Assembly: GCA_002353825.1 (NCBI GenBank)
Contig: DEKJ01000057.1
Span: 62,001-126,000, forward strand
Source: Prevotella sp. UBA2725
GTDB lineage: Bacteria; Bacteroidota; Bacteroidia; Bacteroidales; Bacteroidaceae
DNA length: 64,000 nucleotides
Direction of reading: 5' to 3'
The position numbers and the translations under genes are program-made. The number at the start of each line of letters is the position of its first letter. The stretch's first letter is position 1. This document shows, piece after piece, positions 31,500 through 42,832 of this stretch. A model generated the notes under the pieces. The model saw only the letters and a list, made by a program, of their open reading frames with translations. It made no database searches and was not told the DNA's origin.

Positions 31500-33938
31500 A
31501 TGAAAGTATTAAAATTCGGCGGGACATCGGTAGGTTCCGTGAAAAGCATTCTCAGTTTGAAACGTATTGTCGAGAAGGAGGCCAAGCGTCAGCCCATTGT
31601 CGTTGTCGTCAGTGCCTTAGGCGGTATCACCGACCAGCTCATCTCCACTTCTCATCTTGCCCAGGAAGGTAAGGAAGAATGGAAGGAACAATACGAACAG
31701 ATGGTTGACCGTCATCATAAGATGATTGATACCATCATCACCGATACCAGTGACCGTGAGGAGCTTTTCAATAAGGTGGACGCCTTGTTCGAACAGTTGC
31801 ATTCCATTTATTTCGGTGTTTATCTCATTCACGACCTCAGTAAGAAGACGCAGGATGCCATTGTCAGCTATGGCGAAAGACTGAGCTCTAACATTGTTGC
31901 GACCCTCGTCAAAGGCTCGCGATGGATGGATTCTCGCAACTTTATCAAGACAACCACATCGCCCAACGGCAAGACAGTGCTCGACTCAGAGCTCACCAAC
32001 CGTCTCGTGAAAGAGGCGCTCAAGGACATGGCGCGCGTGACGCTCCTGCCGGGATTTATCTCTTCCGACAAGGACTCCGGTGAGACCACAAACCTTGGAC
32101 GCGGCGGTTCCGACTATACGGCTGCTATCATTGCTGCAGACCTCGATGCAGAGATCCTTGAGATCTGGACCGACGTGGATGGCTTCATGACAGCTGACCC
32201 ACGCGTGATCAAGACAGCTTACACTATTGATGAGCTGAGTTATGTCGAGGCTATGGAGCTCTGCAACTTTGGCGCAAAAGTTGTCTACCCGCCTACGATA
32301 TATCCTGTCCGAATCAAGAATATTCCTATCCGGGTCAAGAATACTTTCAACCCTGACGCACCAGGAACAATCATCAAGGACAAGATCGTCAACGACCATA
32401 AGCCCATCAAGGGTATCTCCAGTATCAAGAATACTTCGCTCATCACTGTCTCAGGTCTTGCCATGGTGGGTGTCATCGGTGTCAACCGTCGTATCTTCAC
32501 AGCTCTGGCCAACAACGGCATCTCCGTGTTCATGGTCTCACAGGCTTCCTCTGAGAACTCTACGTCTATTGGTGTACGCGATGAGGATGCAGCAGAAGCT
32601 GCTCGCGTGCTTGACAATGAGTTCGCTGCAGAGATCGAAGATGGCGCCATGTACCCCATGCACGTGGAGAGCAACCTCGCCACGGTGGCTATCGTGGGTG
32701 AGAACATGAAACATGCGGCAGGTATAGCCGGTAAGCTCTTCGGTACCCTCGGACGAAGCGGTATCTCAGTGATCGCATGTGCGCAGGGTGCATCAGAAAC
32801 CAACATTTCTTTTGTCGTGCAGGGAGCTGAGCTTCGCAAGACGATGAACGTGCTCCACGACTCCTTCTTCCTCTCCGAATACAAGGTACTTAACCTCTTC
32901 ATCTGCGGTATCGGTACCGTTGGTGGAAAACTCATTGAGCAAATCCGTTCACAGTATGAGAACCTCAAGGAGCACTCCCGCTTGAAGCTTACCGTCGTCG
33001 GTGTGGCAAGTTCTCACAACGCCATCTTCTCACGCGACGGCATCGACCTCGACAACTATCGGGAACTGCTCAAGCAGTCGGAGCCCAGTAACCCCGAGAA
33101 ACTGCGCGACAAGATTCTCTCCATGAACATCTTCAACGCGGTCTTCGTTGACTGTACGGCATCCAAAGAGATCGCCGATCTCTATCAGACGCTCCTCGAC
33201 CACAACGTAAGCATCGTGGCAGCCAATAAAATCGCAGCAAGTTCGGCATACGACAACTATGCGCATCTGAAAGAAACCGCGTTGCGCCGTGGCATTAAGT
33301 TCCTTTTCGAGACCAATGTCGGTGCAGGACTGCCTATTATCGGTACGATCAATGACCTGCGCAACTCCGGTGACCGCATTTTGAAGATCGAAGCCGTACT
33401 GAGCGGAACGCTCAACTTCATCTTCAACAAGATCTCAGCCGACTGTCCCTTCTCCAAGACAGTGCTTGCTGCCAAGGAGGAAGGCTATTCGGAGCCCGAT
33501 CCACGTATCGACCTTAGTGGAACGGATGTAGTGCGCAAGATCGTAATCCTCGCCCGTGAAGCTGGCTACCGCGTGGAACAGGAAGATGTGGAGAAGCATC
33601 TCTTCGTGCCCGACGAGTATTTCAAAGGCTCGTTGGACGAGTTCTGGAAACATCTCCCGGATCTTGATGCCGACTTTGAGAAACGTCGCAAGGCACTGGA
33701 AGCAGAAGGCAAGCGCTGGCGTTTCATCGCCACCATGGATCATGGCAAAGTGAGTGTCGCTCTGAAAGCCGTTGGTCAAGATAGTCCGTTCTATAATCTC
33801 GAAGGCAGTAACAACATCGTACTGCTCACCACCGAGCGCTATAAGGAATACCCTATGCTCATTCAGGGTTATGGAGCAGGTGCCAGCGTCACGGCAGCAG
33901 GCGTGTTCGCCAATATCATCAGTATTGCAAACGTTTAA
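31500..33938 (+). CDS. thrA: Bifunctional aspartokinase/homoserine dehydrogenase
   Basis: This 812-residue fusion enzyme catalyses the first and third steps from aspartate to threonine and methionine. Residues about 1-290 are the aspartokinase (KFGGTSVGSVKSI at 4-16, TNLGRGGSDYTAA). Tandem ACT domains follow (about 310-455) and normally bind the feedback inhibitor threonine. Homoserine dehydrogenase fills the rest (GIGTVGG at about 470-476, AANKIAAS, TNVGAGLPIIGT, DLSGTDVVRK). It is the first gene of an operon with the ApgM-like gene (12 bases away), thrC and an RNA methyltransferase. Confidence 0.97.
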   Translation: MKVLKFGGTSVGSVKSILSLKRIVEKEAKRQPIVVVVSALGGITDQLISTSHLAQEGKEEWKEQYEQMVDRHHKMIDTIITDTSDREELFNKVDALFEQLHSIYFGVYLIHDLSKKTQDAIVSYGERLSSNIVATLVKGSRWMDSRNFIKTTTSPNGKTVLDSELTNRLVKEALKDMARVTLLPGFISSDKDSGETTNLGRGGSDYTAAIIAADLDAEILEIWTDVDGFMTADPRVIKTAYTIDELSYVEAMELCNFGAKVVYPPTIYPVRIKNIPIRVKNTFNPDAPGTIIKDKIVNDHKPIKGISSIKNTSLITVSGLAMVGVIGVNRRIFTALANNGISVFMVSQASSENSTSIGVRDEDAAEAARVLDNEFAAEIEDGAMYPMHVESNLATVAIVGENMKHAAGIAGKLFGTLGRSGISVIACAQGASETNISFVVQGAELRKTMNVLHDSFFLSEYKVLNLFICGIGTVGGKLIEQIRSQYENLKEHSRLKLTVVGVASSHNAIFSRDGIDLDNYRELLKQSEPSNPEKLRDKILSMNIFNAVFVDCTASKEIADLYQTLLDHNVSIVAANKIAASSAYDNYAHLKETALRRGIKFLFETNVGAGLPIIGTINDLRNSGDRILKIEAVLSGTLNFIFNKISADCPFSKTVLAAKEEGYSEPDPRIDLSGTDVVRKIVILAREAGYRVEQEDVEKHLFVPDEYFKGSLDEFWKHLPDLDADFEKRRKALEAEGKRWRFIATMDHGKVSVALKAVGQDSPFYNLEGSNNIVLLTTERYKEYPMLIQGYGAGASVTAAGVFANIISIANV

Positions 33939-33950
33939 TACCAGGGTAAC

Positions 33951-35228
33951 ATGAAACACATTATTATATTAGGTGATGGCATGGCTGACCATGCCGTGGA
34001 GCGCCTCGGTGGAAAGACGCTCCTGCAATATGCAGATACTCCGTATATGGATATGCTGGCTCGCAAGGGTCGCACTGGACGCCTGATGACAATTCCAGAC
34101 GGATTTCTCCCTGGCTCCGAAGTAGCCAACAGCACCATCCTCGGCTACGACCAGAACAAGGTGTATGAAGGCCGCGGACCACTCGAGGCTGCCAGTATCG
34201 GCTACGACATGGCACCCGAAGACTTTGCCTTGCGTCTGAACATTATCTGTGTCGGTGACGGCAAGATCATCACGCATAATGGTGGAAATCTCTCTACAGA
34301 GAACGGAGCCATCCTCATGCATTACCTCAATGAAAAGCTTGGGAACGCTGATATTAAGTTCATTCCGGGCATTCAATACCGTCATCTGTTGATCGTTAAG
34401 CGCGCCAGCAAGCACATCGTATGTGCCCCACCCCATGACCATCCTAATGAGCAGTGGCAGTCGTTGCTCGTCAAACCGGAGAAAGGATGGGAAGACAAGC
34501 ACGAACCTATTATTGGTTTCGACGGCAAGCCTACAGGAGAGGTGCGTATGACAGCCCAGGAGACCGCCGATCTGCTCAACGACCTCATCGTCAAGAGTCA
34601 GGCATTGCTCGAGGCACATCCTTACAACAAGGACAAGGCTGCCAAGGGCGAGCGGATGGCGAACCTCATCTGGCCCTGGGGCGGCGGGTATCGCCCTTCC
34701 ATGAAAACGCTGCCGGAGAAATATCCGCAGATCAAGCGTGGTACCTGCATCTCTGCCGTGGATCTCATCCGCGGTATCGGACAGTATGCGGGACTCGACG
34801 TGGTGAAAGTGCCACGGGCCACAGGCCTTGCAGACACCAACTATGAAGGCAAAGTGGCTGCTGCGCTCACTGCACTCTACAATCAGGATTTCGTCTTCGT
34901 GCATTTCGAAGCAAGCGATGAGGCAGGTCATGACGGCAACCTCGCGCTGAAACTCAAGACCATTGAGAATCTCGACCACCGTGTCGTGGAACCTATCTAC
35001 AATGAGGTCAAACAATGGGAAGAACCTGTTGCTATCGCCGTGCTCCCCGACCATCCAACACCTGTGGAGATCCGCACGCACGTTAAGGAGCCTGTACCCT
35101 TCCTCGTATGGTATAAAGGCATTGAGCCCGACAGCGTGCAGGTCTACGATGAGGTGTCCTGCGTCAATGGCGACTGCGGCATGCTCTATCTCACTGAGTT
35201 TATGGACAAATTCATGGCAATCAAATAA
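33951..35228 (+). CDS. ApgM-type phosphomutase-fold protein, proposed homoserine kinase
   Basis: This is a 425-residue alkaline-phosphatase-superfamily protein resembling archaeal cofactor-independent phosphoglycerate mutase. Metal and nucleophile motifs are intact: ILGDGMADH, PGSEVANSTILGYD with the likely phosphoserine, HFEASDEAGHDGN and LPDHPTP. A subgroup located between thrA and thrC is named in the databases as a proposed homoserine kinase (TIGR02535, from memory), replacing the GHMP kinase ThrB. No GHMP-type thrB is present here, and the gene sits exactly in the thrB position of a thrA-x-thrC operon, which supports that role; phosphoglycerate mutase is the alternative. Confidence 0.82.
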   Translation: MKHIIILGDGMADHAVERLGGKTLLQYADTPYMDMLARKGRTGRLMTIPDGFLPGSEVANSTILGYDQNKVYEGRGPLEAASIGYDMAPEDFALRLNIICVGDGKIITHNGGNLSTENGAILMHYLNEKLGNADIKFIPGIQYRHLLIVKRASKHIVCAPPHDHPNEQWQSLLVKPEKGWEDKHEPIIGFDGKPTGEVRMTAQETADLLNDLIVKSQALLEAHPYNKDKAAKGERMANLIWPWGGGYRPSMKTLPEKYPQIKRGTCISAVDLIRGIGQYAGLDVVKVPRATGLADTNYEGKVAAALTALYNQDFVFVHFEASDEAGHDGNLALKLKTIENLDHRVVEPIYNEVKQWEEPVAIAVLPDHPTPVEIRTHVKEPVPFLVWYKGIEPDSVQVYDEVSCVNGDCGMLYLTEFMDKFMAIK

Positions 35229-35236
35229 TTATCATT

Positions 35237-36559
35237 ATGAAATACTACAGTACCAATCATAAAGCCCCCGAAGCAACACTCCGTGAGGCAGTAGAAAAAG
35301 GTCTGGCACCCGACCGTGGCCTTTATATGCCTAAGGTAATCAAGCAGTTACCTCAGAGTTTCTTCGACAACATCGACAAACTTTCTTTCCAGGAGATAGC
35401 CTTTGAGGTTGCAAAAGCATTCTTTGGCGAGGATGTGGATGAAGCATCTCTTAAAAACATCGTCTACGACACGTTGGCTTTCGAAACGCCAGTGGTAAAG
35501 GTCAGTGGTGACATCTATGCCCTGGAACTCTTCCATGGCCCTACGTTCGCTTTCAAGGATGTTGGTGCCCGTTTCATGGCACGCCTGCTCCAATATTTCA
35601 TTCGTAAGGATCAGGAGAAGACAGGTGACAAGCGCACAGTGAACGTCCTCGTGGCGACAAGTGGCGACACGGGCTCTGCCGTTGCCAATGGCTTCCTCGG
35701 TGTGGATGGCATCCATGTATATGTCCTCTATCCGAAAGGAAAAGTGAGCAAGATCCAAGAGAGCCAGTTCACGACCTTAGGTCATAACATCACAGCTCTT
35801 GAGGTAGACGGTGTCTTCGACGACTGCCAGGCACTCGTCAAGTCGGCTTTCATGGACAAGGAACTTACGGATCACATGATTCTCACCTCTGCCAACAGTA
35901 TTAATGTGGCGCGCTTCCTCCCCCAGGCATTCTATTATTTCAATGCCTATGCACAGCTCAAGCGTGCAGGTGCGCTGAAAGACAAGAAGCTCACCGTCTG
36001 TGTACCATCGGGTAACTTCGGTAACATCACAGCTGGACTCTTCGGAGCGAAGATGGGCCTTCCTGTGAACCATTTCATCGCAGCCAACAATGCCAATGAC
36101 GTGTTCTTCAAATATCTGCAGACAGGTGTATACACGCCGATGGCAAGTAAGCAGACCCTCGCCAATGCCATGGACGTGGGTGCACCGAGCAACTTCGCAC
36201 GTATTCTCGACCTTTATCATAACAACCATGAGGCTATCTGCAAGGATATTAGTGGTGCAACCTATCCGGACGACCGCATTCGTGAGACCATGAAGCAATG
36301 CTATAAGGAAACTGGCTATGTGCTTGATCCTCATGGCGCTTGTGGCTACCAGGCTTTGAAGGAGCAACTGCCGGCAGACAGCGTAGGCGTGTTCCTTGAG
36401 ACTGCTCATCCTGCTAAGTTCAAGGAGAAGGTCGATGCTATACTTGGCACCGACATCGCTATCCCCGAACGCTTGCAGGCTTTTATGAAAGGTAAAAAGC
36501 AGAGCATTGAGATGCCTAACGATTTCGATGCGTTCAAGAAGTTCTTGATGGAGCAATGA
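35237..36559 (+). CDS. thrC: Threonine synthase
   Basis: This PLP enzyme converts O-phosphohomoserine to threonine. The 440-residue protein is of the longer form with an N-terminal YYSTNHKAPEATLREAV segment. The PLP lysine is in GPTFAFKDVGARF, and the phosphate-binding region is VATSGDTGSAVANGF. It begins nine bases after the ApgM-like gene. Its stop overlaps the ATG of the RNA methyltransferase gene (ATGA, 36556-36559), so all four genes are probably one transcript. Confidence 0.96.
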   Translation: MKYYSTNHKAPEATLREAVEKGLAPDRGLYMPKVIKQLPQSFFDNIDKLSFQEIAFEVAKAFFGEDVDEASLKNIVYDTLAFETPVVKVSGDIYALELFHGPTFAFKDVGARFMARLLQYFIRKDQEKTGDKRTVNVLVATSGDTGSAVANGFLGVDGIHVYVLYPKGKVSKIQESQFTTLGHNITALEVDGVFDDCQALVKSAFMDKELTDHMILTSANSINVARFLPQAFYYFNAYAQLKRAGALKDKKLTVCVPSGNFGNITAGLFGAKMGLPVNHFIAANNANDVFFKYLQTGVYTPMASKQTLANAMDVGAPSNFARILDLYHNNHEAICKDISGATYPDDRIRETMKQCYKETGYVLDPHGACGYQALKEQLPADSVGVFLETAHPAKFKEKVDAILGTDIAIPERLQAFMKGKKQSIEMPNDFDAFKKFLMEQ

Positions 36560-37341
36560 TCAGCAAGGCAAAACTGAAACTCATCCACTCGCTGGAGAAC
36601 AAGAAAGGGAGACGTGAGAACAATCTTTTTGTAGCCGAGGGTCCCAAGGTTTTCGGCGACCTTCTCTCACGTTTTCCCTTAAAACAAATTGTTGCTGTTG
36701 ACGAATGGATACAGACGAATAAGCATGACCTCGGTGATGCCGAGGTCATCTCTGTTACGAATGATGAACTACGGAAGGCTTCGCTGCTTCAGCATCCGCA
36801 ACAGGTCTTGGCTTTGTTTGAACTCCCCAAAGAAAAGGCTAAAACAGAAGATGTCCTTTCCGTGGTTCTCTCGGATGATAACGAGAAACTGTCGCTGGCG
36901 CTTGACGGTGTGCAGGATCCGGGGAATCTCGGTACCATCATCCGTATCGCAGACTGGTTCGGCATCGAAGATATCTTCTGCTCGTTGAATACAGCCGACG
37001 CCTATAGTCCGAAGGTTATCCAGGCCACAATGGGAAGTATCGCACGGGTCCGTGTTCATTACACTGATTTAAAGCAACTCATCCATAGTTTACCAAGCGA
37101 TTATCCCGTCTATGGCACGTTGCTTGACGGCGAGGACATCTATAGTCTGAAGCTGACCCGAGGAGGTTTGATCGTTATGGGCAATGAAGGAAACGGTATC
37201 TCCCCCGCTATCCGTCCGCTCATCAACCATCGATTGCTGATTCCCAATTATCCGAAAGGAAGGGAAACGGCGGACAGTCTAAATGTTGCGATTGCAACTG
37301 CCATTACGTGTGCAGAATTCAGGCGTAAGTCTACCTACTGA
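36556..37341 (+). CDS. TrmH/SpoU-family RNA 2'-O-methyltransferase
   Basis: This is a 261-residue SPOUT methyltransferase that uses S-adenosylmethionine to methylate a ribose in rRNA or tRNA. The N-terminal substrate-binding domain (KLIHSLENKKGRRENNLFVA, EGPKVFGDLL) precedes the knot domain with VQDPGNLGTIIRIADWFGI, VMGNEGNGIS and LNVAIATAITCAEF. The RNA target is unknown. Its start overlaps the thrC stop, although the functions look unrelated; it is probably a hitch-hiker in the threonine operon. The 22-bp array family 2 starts 18 bases after its stop. Confidence 0.9.
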   Translation: MISKAKLKLIHSLENKKGRRENNLFVAEGPKVFGDLLSRFPLKQIVAVDEWIQTNKHDLGDAEVISVTNDELRKASLLQHPQQVLALFELPKEKAKTEDVLSVVLSDDNEKLSLALDGVQDPGNLGTIIRIADWFGIEDIFCSLNTADAYSPKVIQATMGSIARVRVHYTDLKQLIHSLPSDYPVYGTLLDGEDIYSLKLTRGGLIVMGNEGNGISPAIRPLINHRLLIPNYPKGRETADSLNVAIATAITCAEFRRKSTY

Positions 37342-37359
37342 CTAACGTCGAACGATCGG

Positions 37360-37468
37360 CTGACATTCGGCAAACGATCGTTCGACATTCGGCAAACGAT
37401 CGTTCGACGTTCGACAAACGATCGTTCGACGTTCGACAAACGATTAACTGACGTTCGACAAACGATAG
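37360..37468. repeat. 22-bp tandem array, family 2, copy A
   Basis: Five contiguous 22-bp units run at 37360-37381, 37382-37403, 37404-37425, 37426-37447 and 37448-37468, preceded by a reversed half unit. The core is GACGTTCGACAAACGATCG, and junctions between the better units form the 10-bp palindrome AACGATCGTT. It lies between the convergent methyltransferase and rnz genes. A relative is at 62983-63066. Confidence 0.9.
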
Positions 37469-37507
37469 AACGATGAACAACAACAAATCATCAATACATA
37501 GCCTCGA

Positions 37508-38431
37508 TTATGCGTTGCCTACTGAAACGACCTTTCCTTCTGCAGCAAGCTTTGTATTAGGAAAGATCGTGCGGGCCTCGTTCAGAATAGCCTGCTCGTT
37601 GTCGTAACGTGCACTGAAATGACCAAGCAGGAGTTTGCCCACATGGGCATCTCGTGCCACCATTGCTGCCTGCTGAGAAGTAGAGTGATAATAGAGTTTT
37701 GCACGATCTGCACATGAACTGTCGTAGGTAGAGTCGTGATAAAGTAAATCAACACCCTCTACAAGTTCATGCAGTTGCGGCATGTAGCGCGTATCGCAGC
37801 AATAAGCATAGGAACGCGGTGGATCAGCTGGGGTCACCAAGCGGCTATTTTGAATCACCTCTCCGTCTTCTGTCGTCCAGTCGGCTCCTGCTTTAATATT
37901 ATTGATCTGTGAGATGGGAATATCGTAACAATCAATCATATCACGGCGGATATGCGGCAGTGTTGGCTTCTCACGAAAGAGAAAACCCGAACAAGGAATA
38001 CGATGAGAAAGTGGAATGCTCTCAACCGTCAGACTTCTATCCTCGTAAATAATCTGATGCTTAGTCGTATCAACTGCATGAAACTCAACGTGATAATCTA
38101 ATCCATTACAGAAAAGATTCATCTGCGCATCGAGCAATGGCTCCAGTTCCTTTGGCGCATAGATATGCAATGGAGCTGTACGCCCAAGCATGCCGAAAGT
38201 AGAGATGAGACCGATGAGGCCGAAACAATGATCACCGTGGAGATGAGAGATAAAGATTGCTTGAATCTTCGTAAAACCGACATGGGAGCGACGCAGTTGA
38301 ATCTGCGTGCCCTCACCACAGTCGATCATAAAGAACTTTCCGCGGATCTCCACAACCTGCGAGGATGCAAAATGCTTGAGCGTAGGAAGTGCGCTGCCAC
38401 ACCCTAAGATATGGACGTTAAAAGGTTCCAT
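37508..38431 (-). CDS. rnz: Ribonuclease Z
   Basis: This 307-residue metallo-beta-lactamase-fold endonuclease matures tRNA 3' ends. The zinc motif ISHLHGDHCFGL (His/Asp at about 63-68), the N-terminal GCGSALPT and CGEGTQIQL, and the C-terminal LLGHFSARY are typical. The start at 38431 (MEPFNVHILGCG) is chosen over an upstream in-frame ATG because it gives the family N-terminus and falls one base after the stop of the preceding lipoprotein gene. It is the last gene of the leftward mazG-lipoprotein-rnz operon. Confidence 0.94.
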   Translation of the reverse strand: MEPFNVHILGCGSALPTLKHFASSQVVEIRGKFFMIDCGEGTQIQLRRSHVGFTKIQAIFISHLHGDHCFGLIGLISTFGMLGRTAPLHIYAPKELEPLLDAQMNLFCNGLDYHVEFHAVDTTKHQIIYEDRSLTVESIPLSHRIPCSGFLFREKPTLPHIRRDMIDCYDIPISQINNIKAGADWTTEDGEVIQNSRLVTPADPPRSYAYCCDTRYMPQLHELVEGVDLLYHDSTYDSSCADRAKLYYHSTSQQAAMVARDAHVGKLLLGHFSARYDNEQAILNEARTIFPNTKLAAEGKVVSVGNA

Positions 38432-38432
38432 C

Positions 38433-39002
38433 TTATTTTGCTCGCTTGTACAGGAAGATACCGGCACGATTCTCCAACTCAAGCGAATCGCTGCCAAGAT
38501 TGTCGATATCGAAGGTATCACGATTGAGCAGCAGTCTACCGTTCAGAATCTTCCAGGAAGTCCAGGGATCTTTTTCTGCTTCGACATTCGACTTCACCTC
38601 ACCACCTTCAAGAATCTCAAAGTTCTTGTCGATACTCGTCCACTTGCCTTGCAGCGTTGTGAGGTTGATCACTTTCTTAGCAGTCTCCTCACCGTCGATG
38701 GGTTGTCCCTTGACAACAGCAAGACGATCACCGGCCAGCAATCCACCCACAACGGGATCTGTACCATCCTCGGTGTCGGGCAAAGCGAACGTCAAGGTAT
38801 CGCCCGCATCCGTGATGAGTTCCAGCGTGTGCATCATTGTACCATCGCCACAGACGCCATAGATAGTAGAGTCCTGCTCTGCCTGACTGTCGTCAATCTT
38901 CTCTGTTGCTGTCTCTTTCTGTTGGGGGTTGTTCTTACATCCATTCAACGTGAAAGTAGCTGTCAGTGCGAGTGCGCACAAAAAATATAGTTGCTTCTTC
39001 AT
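38433..39002 (-). CDS. Lipoprotein, lipocalin-like, function unknown
   Basis: This is a predicted lipoprotein of 189 residues with signal peptide MKKQLYFLCALALTATF and lipobox LNGC. An ATG ten codons earlier (39032) is an alternative. The mature protein has two beta-rich halves. The second (GKWTSIDKNFEILEGGEVKS to RAGIFLYKRAK) looks like the lipocalin-like W-x-x-I/L beta-sandwich found in many Bacteroidota lipoproteins. It is sandwiched tightly between mazG and rnz; the association with those enzymes is probably incidental. Confidence 0.7.
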   Translation of the reverse strand: MKKQLYFLCALALTATFTLNGCKNNPQQKETATEKIDDSQAEQDSTIYGVCGDGTMMHTLELITDAGDTLTFALPDTEDGTDPVVGGLLAGDRLAVVKGQPIDGEETAKKVINLTTLQGKWTSIDKNFEILEGGEVKSNVEAEKDPWTSWKILNGRLLLNRDTFDIDNLGSDSLELENRAGIFLYKRAK

Positions 39003-39039
39003 AAGTTGTCTCTTCTTAAGTTGTTCTTTCATAAGACGT

Positions 39040-39945
39040 TTATTTTTCTTTTAGTTTGGCTTCGTTCCAATATTTGTCCATTTCATCGAGGGTCAGATCT
39101 TTGATGTCCTTTCCCTCTTCCTTAGCCTTCTTTTCTATATAAGTAAAGCGCGAAATAAATTTCCGGTTTGCGTGCTCAAGCGCATTGTCAGGATTGAGGT
39201 GATAGAGACGTGCAGCATTGATGACGCTAAAGATAAAGTCACCTAATTCAATGGTTGAACGTTCTTTGTTATTATTCTCTAACTCAGCCTCTAACTCACC
39301 CAACTCTTCCCTCACTTTTGCCCACACATCGTGTGGCTCTTTCCAGTCGAAACCCACGTTGCGCGCCTTATCCTGAATGCGATAAGCCTTGATGATAGAA
39401 GGCAATGCATCAGGCACTCCACTCAAGACCGTCTTGTTACCGTCGCGTTCCAACTGCTTCCGCTTTTCCCAGGAAGACTCGACCTGTGTAGAGGTTGAAG
39501 GATTACCTTCGTTGGAATCGCCATTTTCTGACGTTTCACAATTTGTTTCACGGCCATCTGACTTGTAATTGACATGTCCCTCGTCGTCTATCTCCATCTC
39601 AGGATTGCTCACGCTCCAACCACTCCAATTGATAAAGTCATGACGGAACATCAGCTTATCTGCCTGATGGTTACAGACATCGGCAATATCAAAATCCCCT
39701 GTCTCTGAACCCATCACAGAATAGAGGATGACATGCTCCATCACATCACCAAGTTCCTTGCATATCTCGGCGTGGTCATTTTTCATCAGTGCATCGCAAA
39801 GTTCAAAAGTCTCCTCTATCGTGTTGGGTCGCAGACTCTCAAAAGTTTGAGCTTTATCCCAAGGACATTCCTTGCGCAAACGCTCCTGGACATCAAGCAG
39901 CCGTTCAAAAGCTTTTAGTTTCTCCTCTTTTGTATGCATCACCAT
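39040..39945 (-). CDS. mazG: Nucleoside triphosphate pyrophosphohydrolase MazG
   Basis: This is a 301-residue MazG-family enzyme that hydrolyses (d)NTPs to monophosphates and pyrophosphate. Both MazG domains are present. The first has CPWDKAQTFESLRPNTIEET and KELGDVMEHVI; the second has NVGFDWKEPHDVW and ELGDFIFSVINAARL. Between them, residues about 103-153 form an acidic, serine-rich insert (DDEGHVNYKSDGRETNCETS) in place of the usual HPHVF segment. The insert makes the protein about 40 residues longer than typical. A divergent TAACTTTGC -7 box lies at 39967-39959 on the minus strand. Confidence 0.93.
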   Translation of the reverse strand: MVMHTKEEKLKAFERLLDVQERLRKECPWDKAQTFESLRPNTIEETFELCDALMKNDHAEICKELGDVMEHVILYSVMGSETGDFDIADVCNHQADKLMFRHDFINWSGWSVSNPEMEIDDEGHVNYKSDGRETNCETSENGDSNEGNPSTSTQVESSWEKRKQLERDGNKTVLSGVPDALPSIIKAYRIQDKARNVGFDWKEPHDVWAKVREELGELEAELENNNKERSTIELGDFIFSVINAARLYHLNPDNALEHANRKFISRFTYIEKKAKEEGKDIKDLTLDEMDKYWNEAKLKEK

Positions 39946-40037
39946 ATATTATTTTCATGCAAAGTTAGTGGTTTTAAGTTGAAAATTAGTAATTTTGCAC
40001 CGATATTCTTTAGATAACACAAAGAAATAACAGATAC

Positions 40038-42746
<2,709 letters not shown>

Positions 42747-42750
42747 TATA

Positions 42751-42802
42751 AAGGTGCACGTGGGCGCCCCAAGAGAGCGACCATGTGCACCTTCTTTATT
42801 TT
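42751..42802 (+). terminator. Terminator of valS
   Basis: AAGGTGCACGTGG (42751-42763) pairs with CCATGTGCACCTT (42781-42793), with one G-T wobble. A T-rich tail to 42802 follows. Confidence 0.75.
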
Positions 42803-42832
42803 GTTCCATGCATTGCAAATAATATCTTTCTA

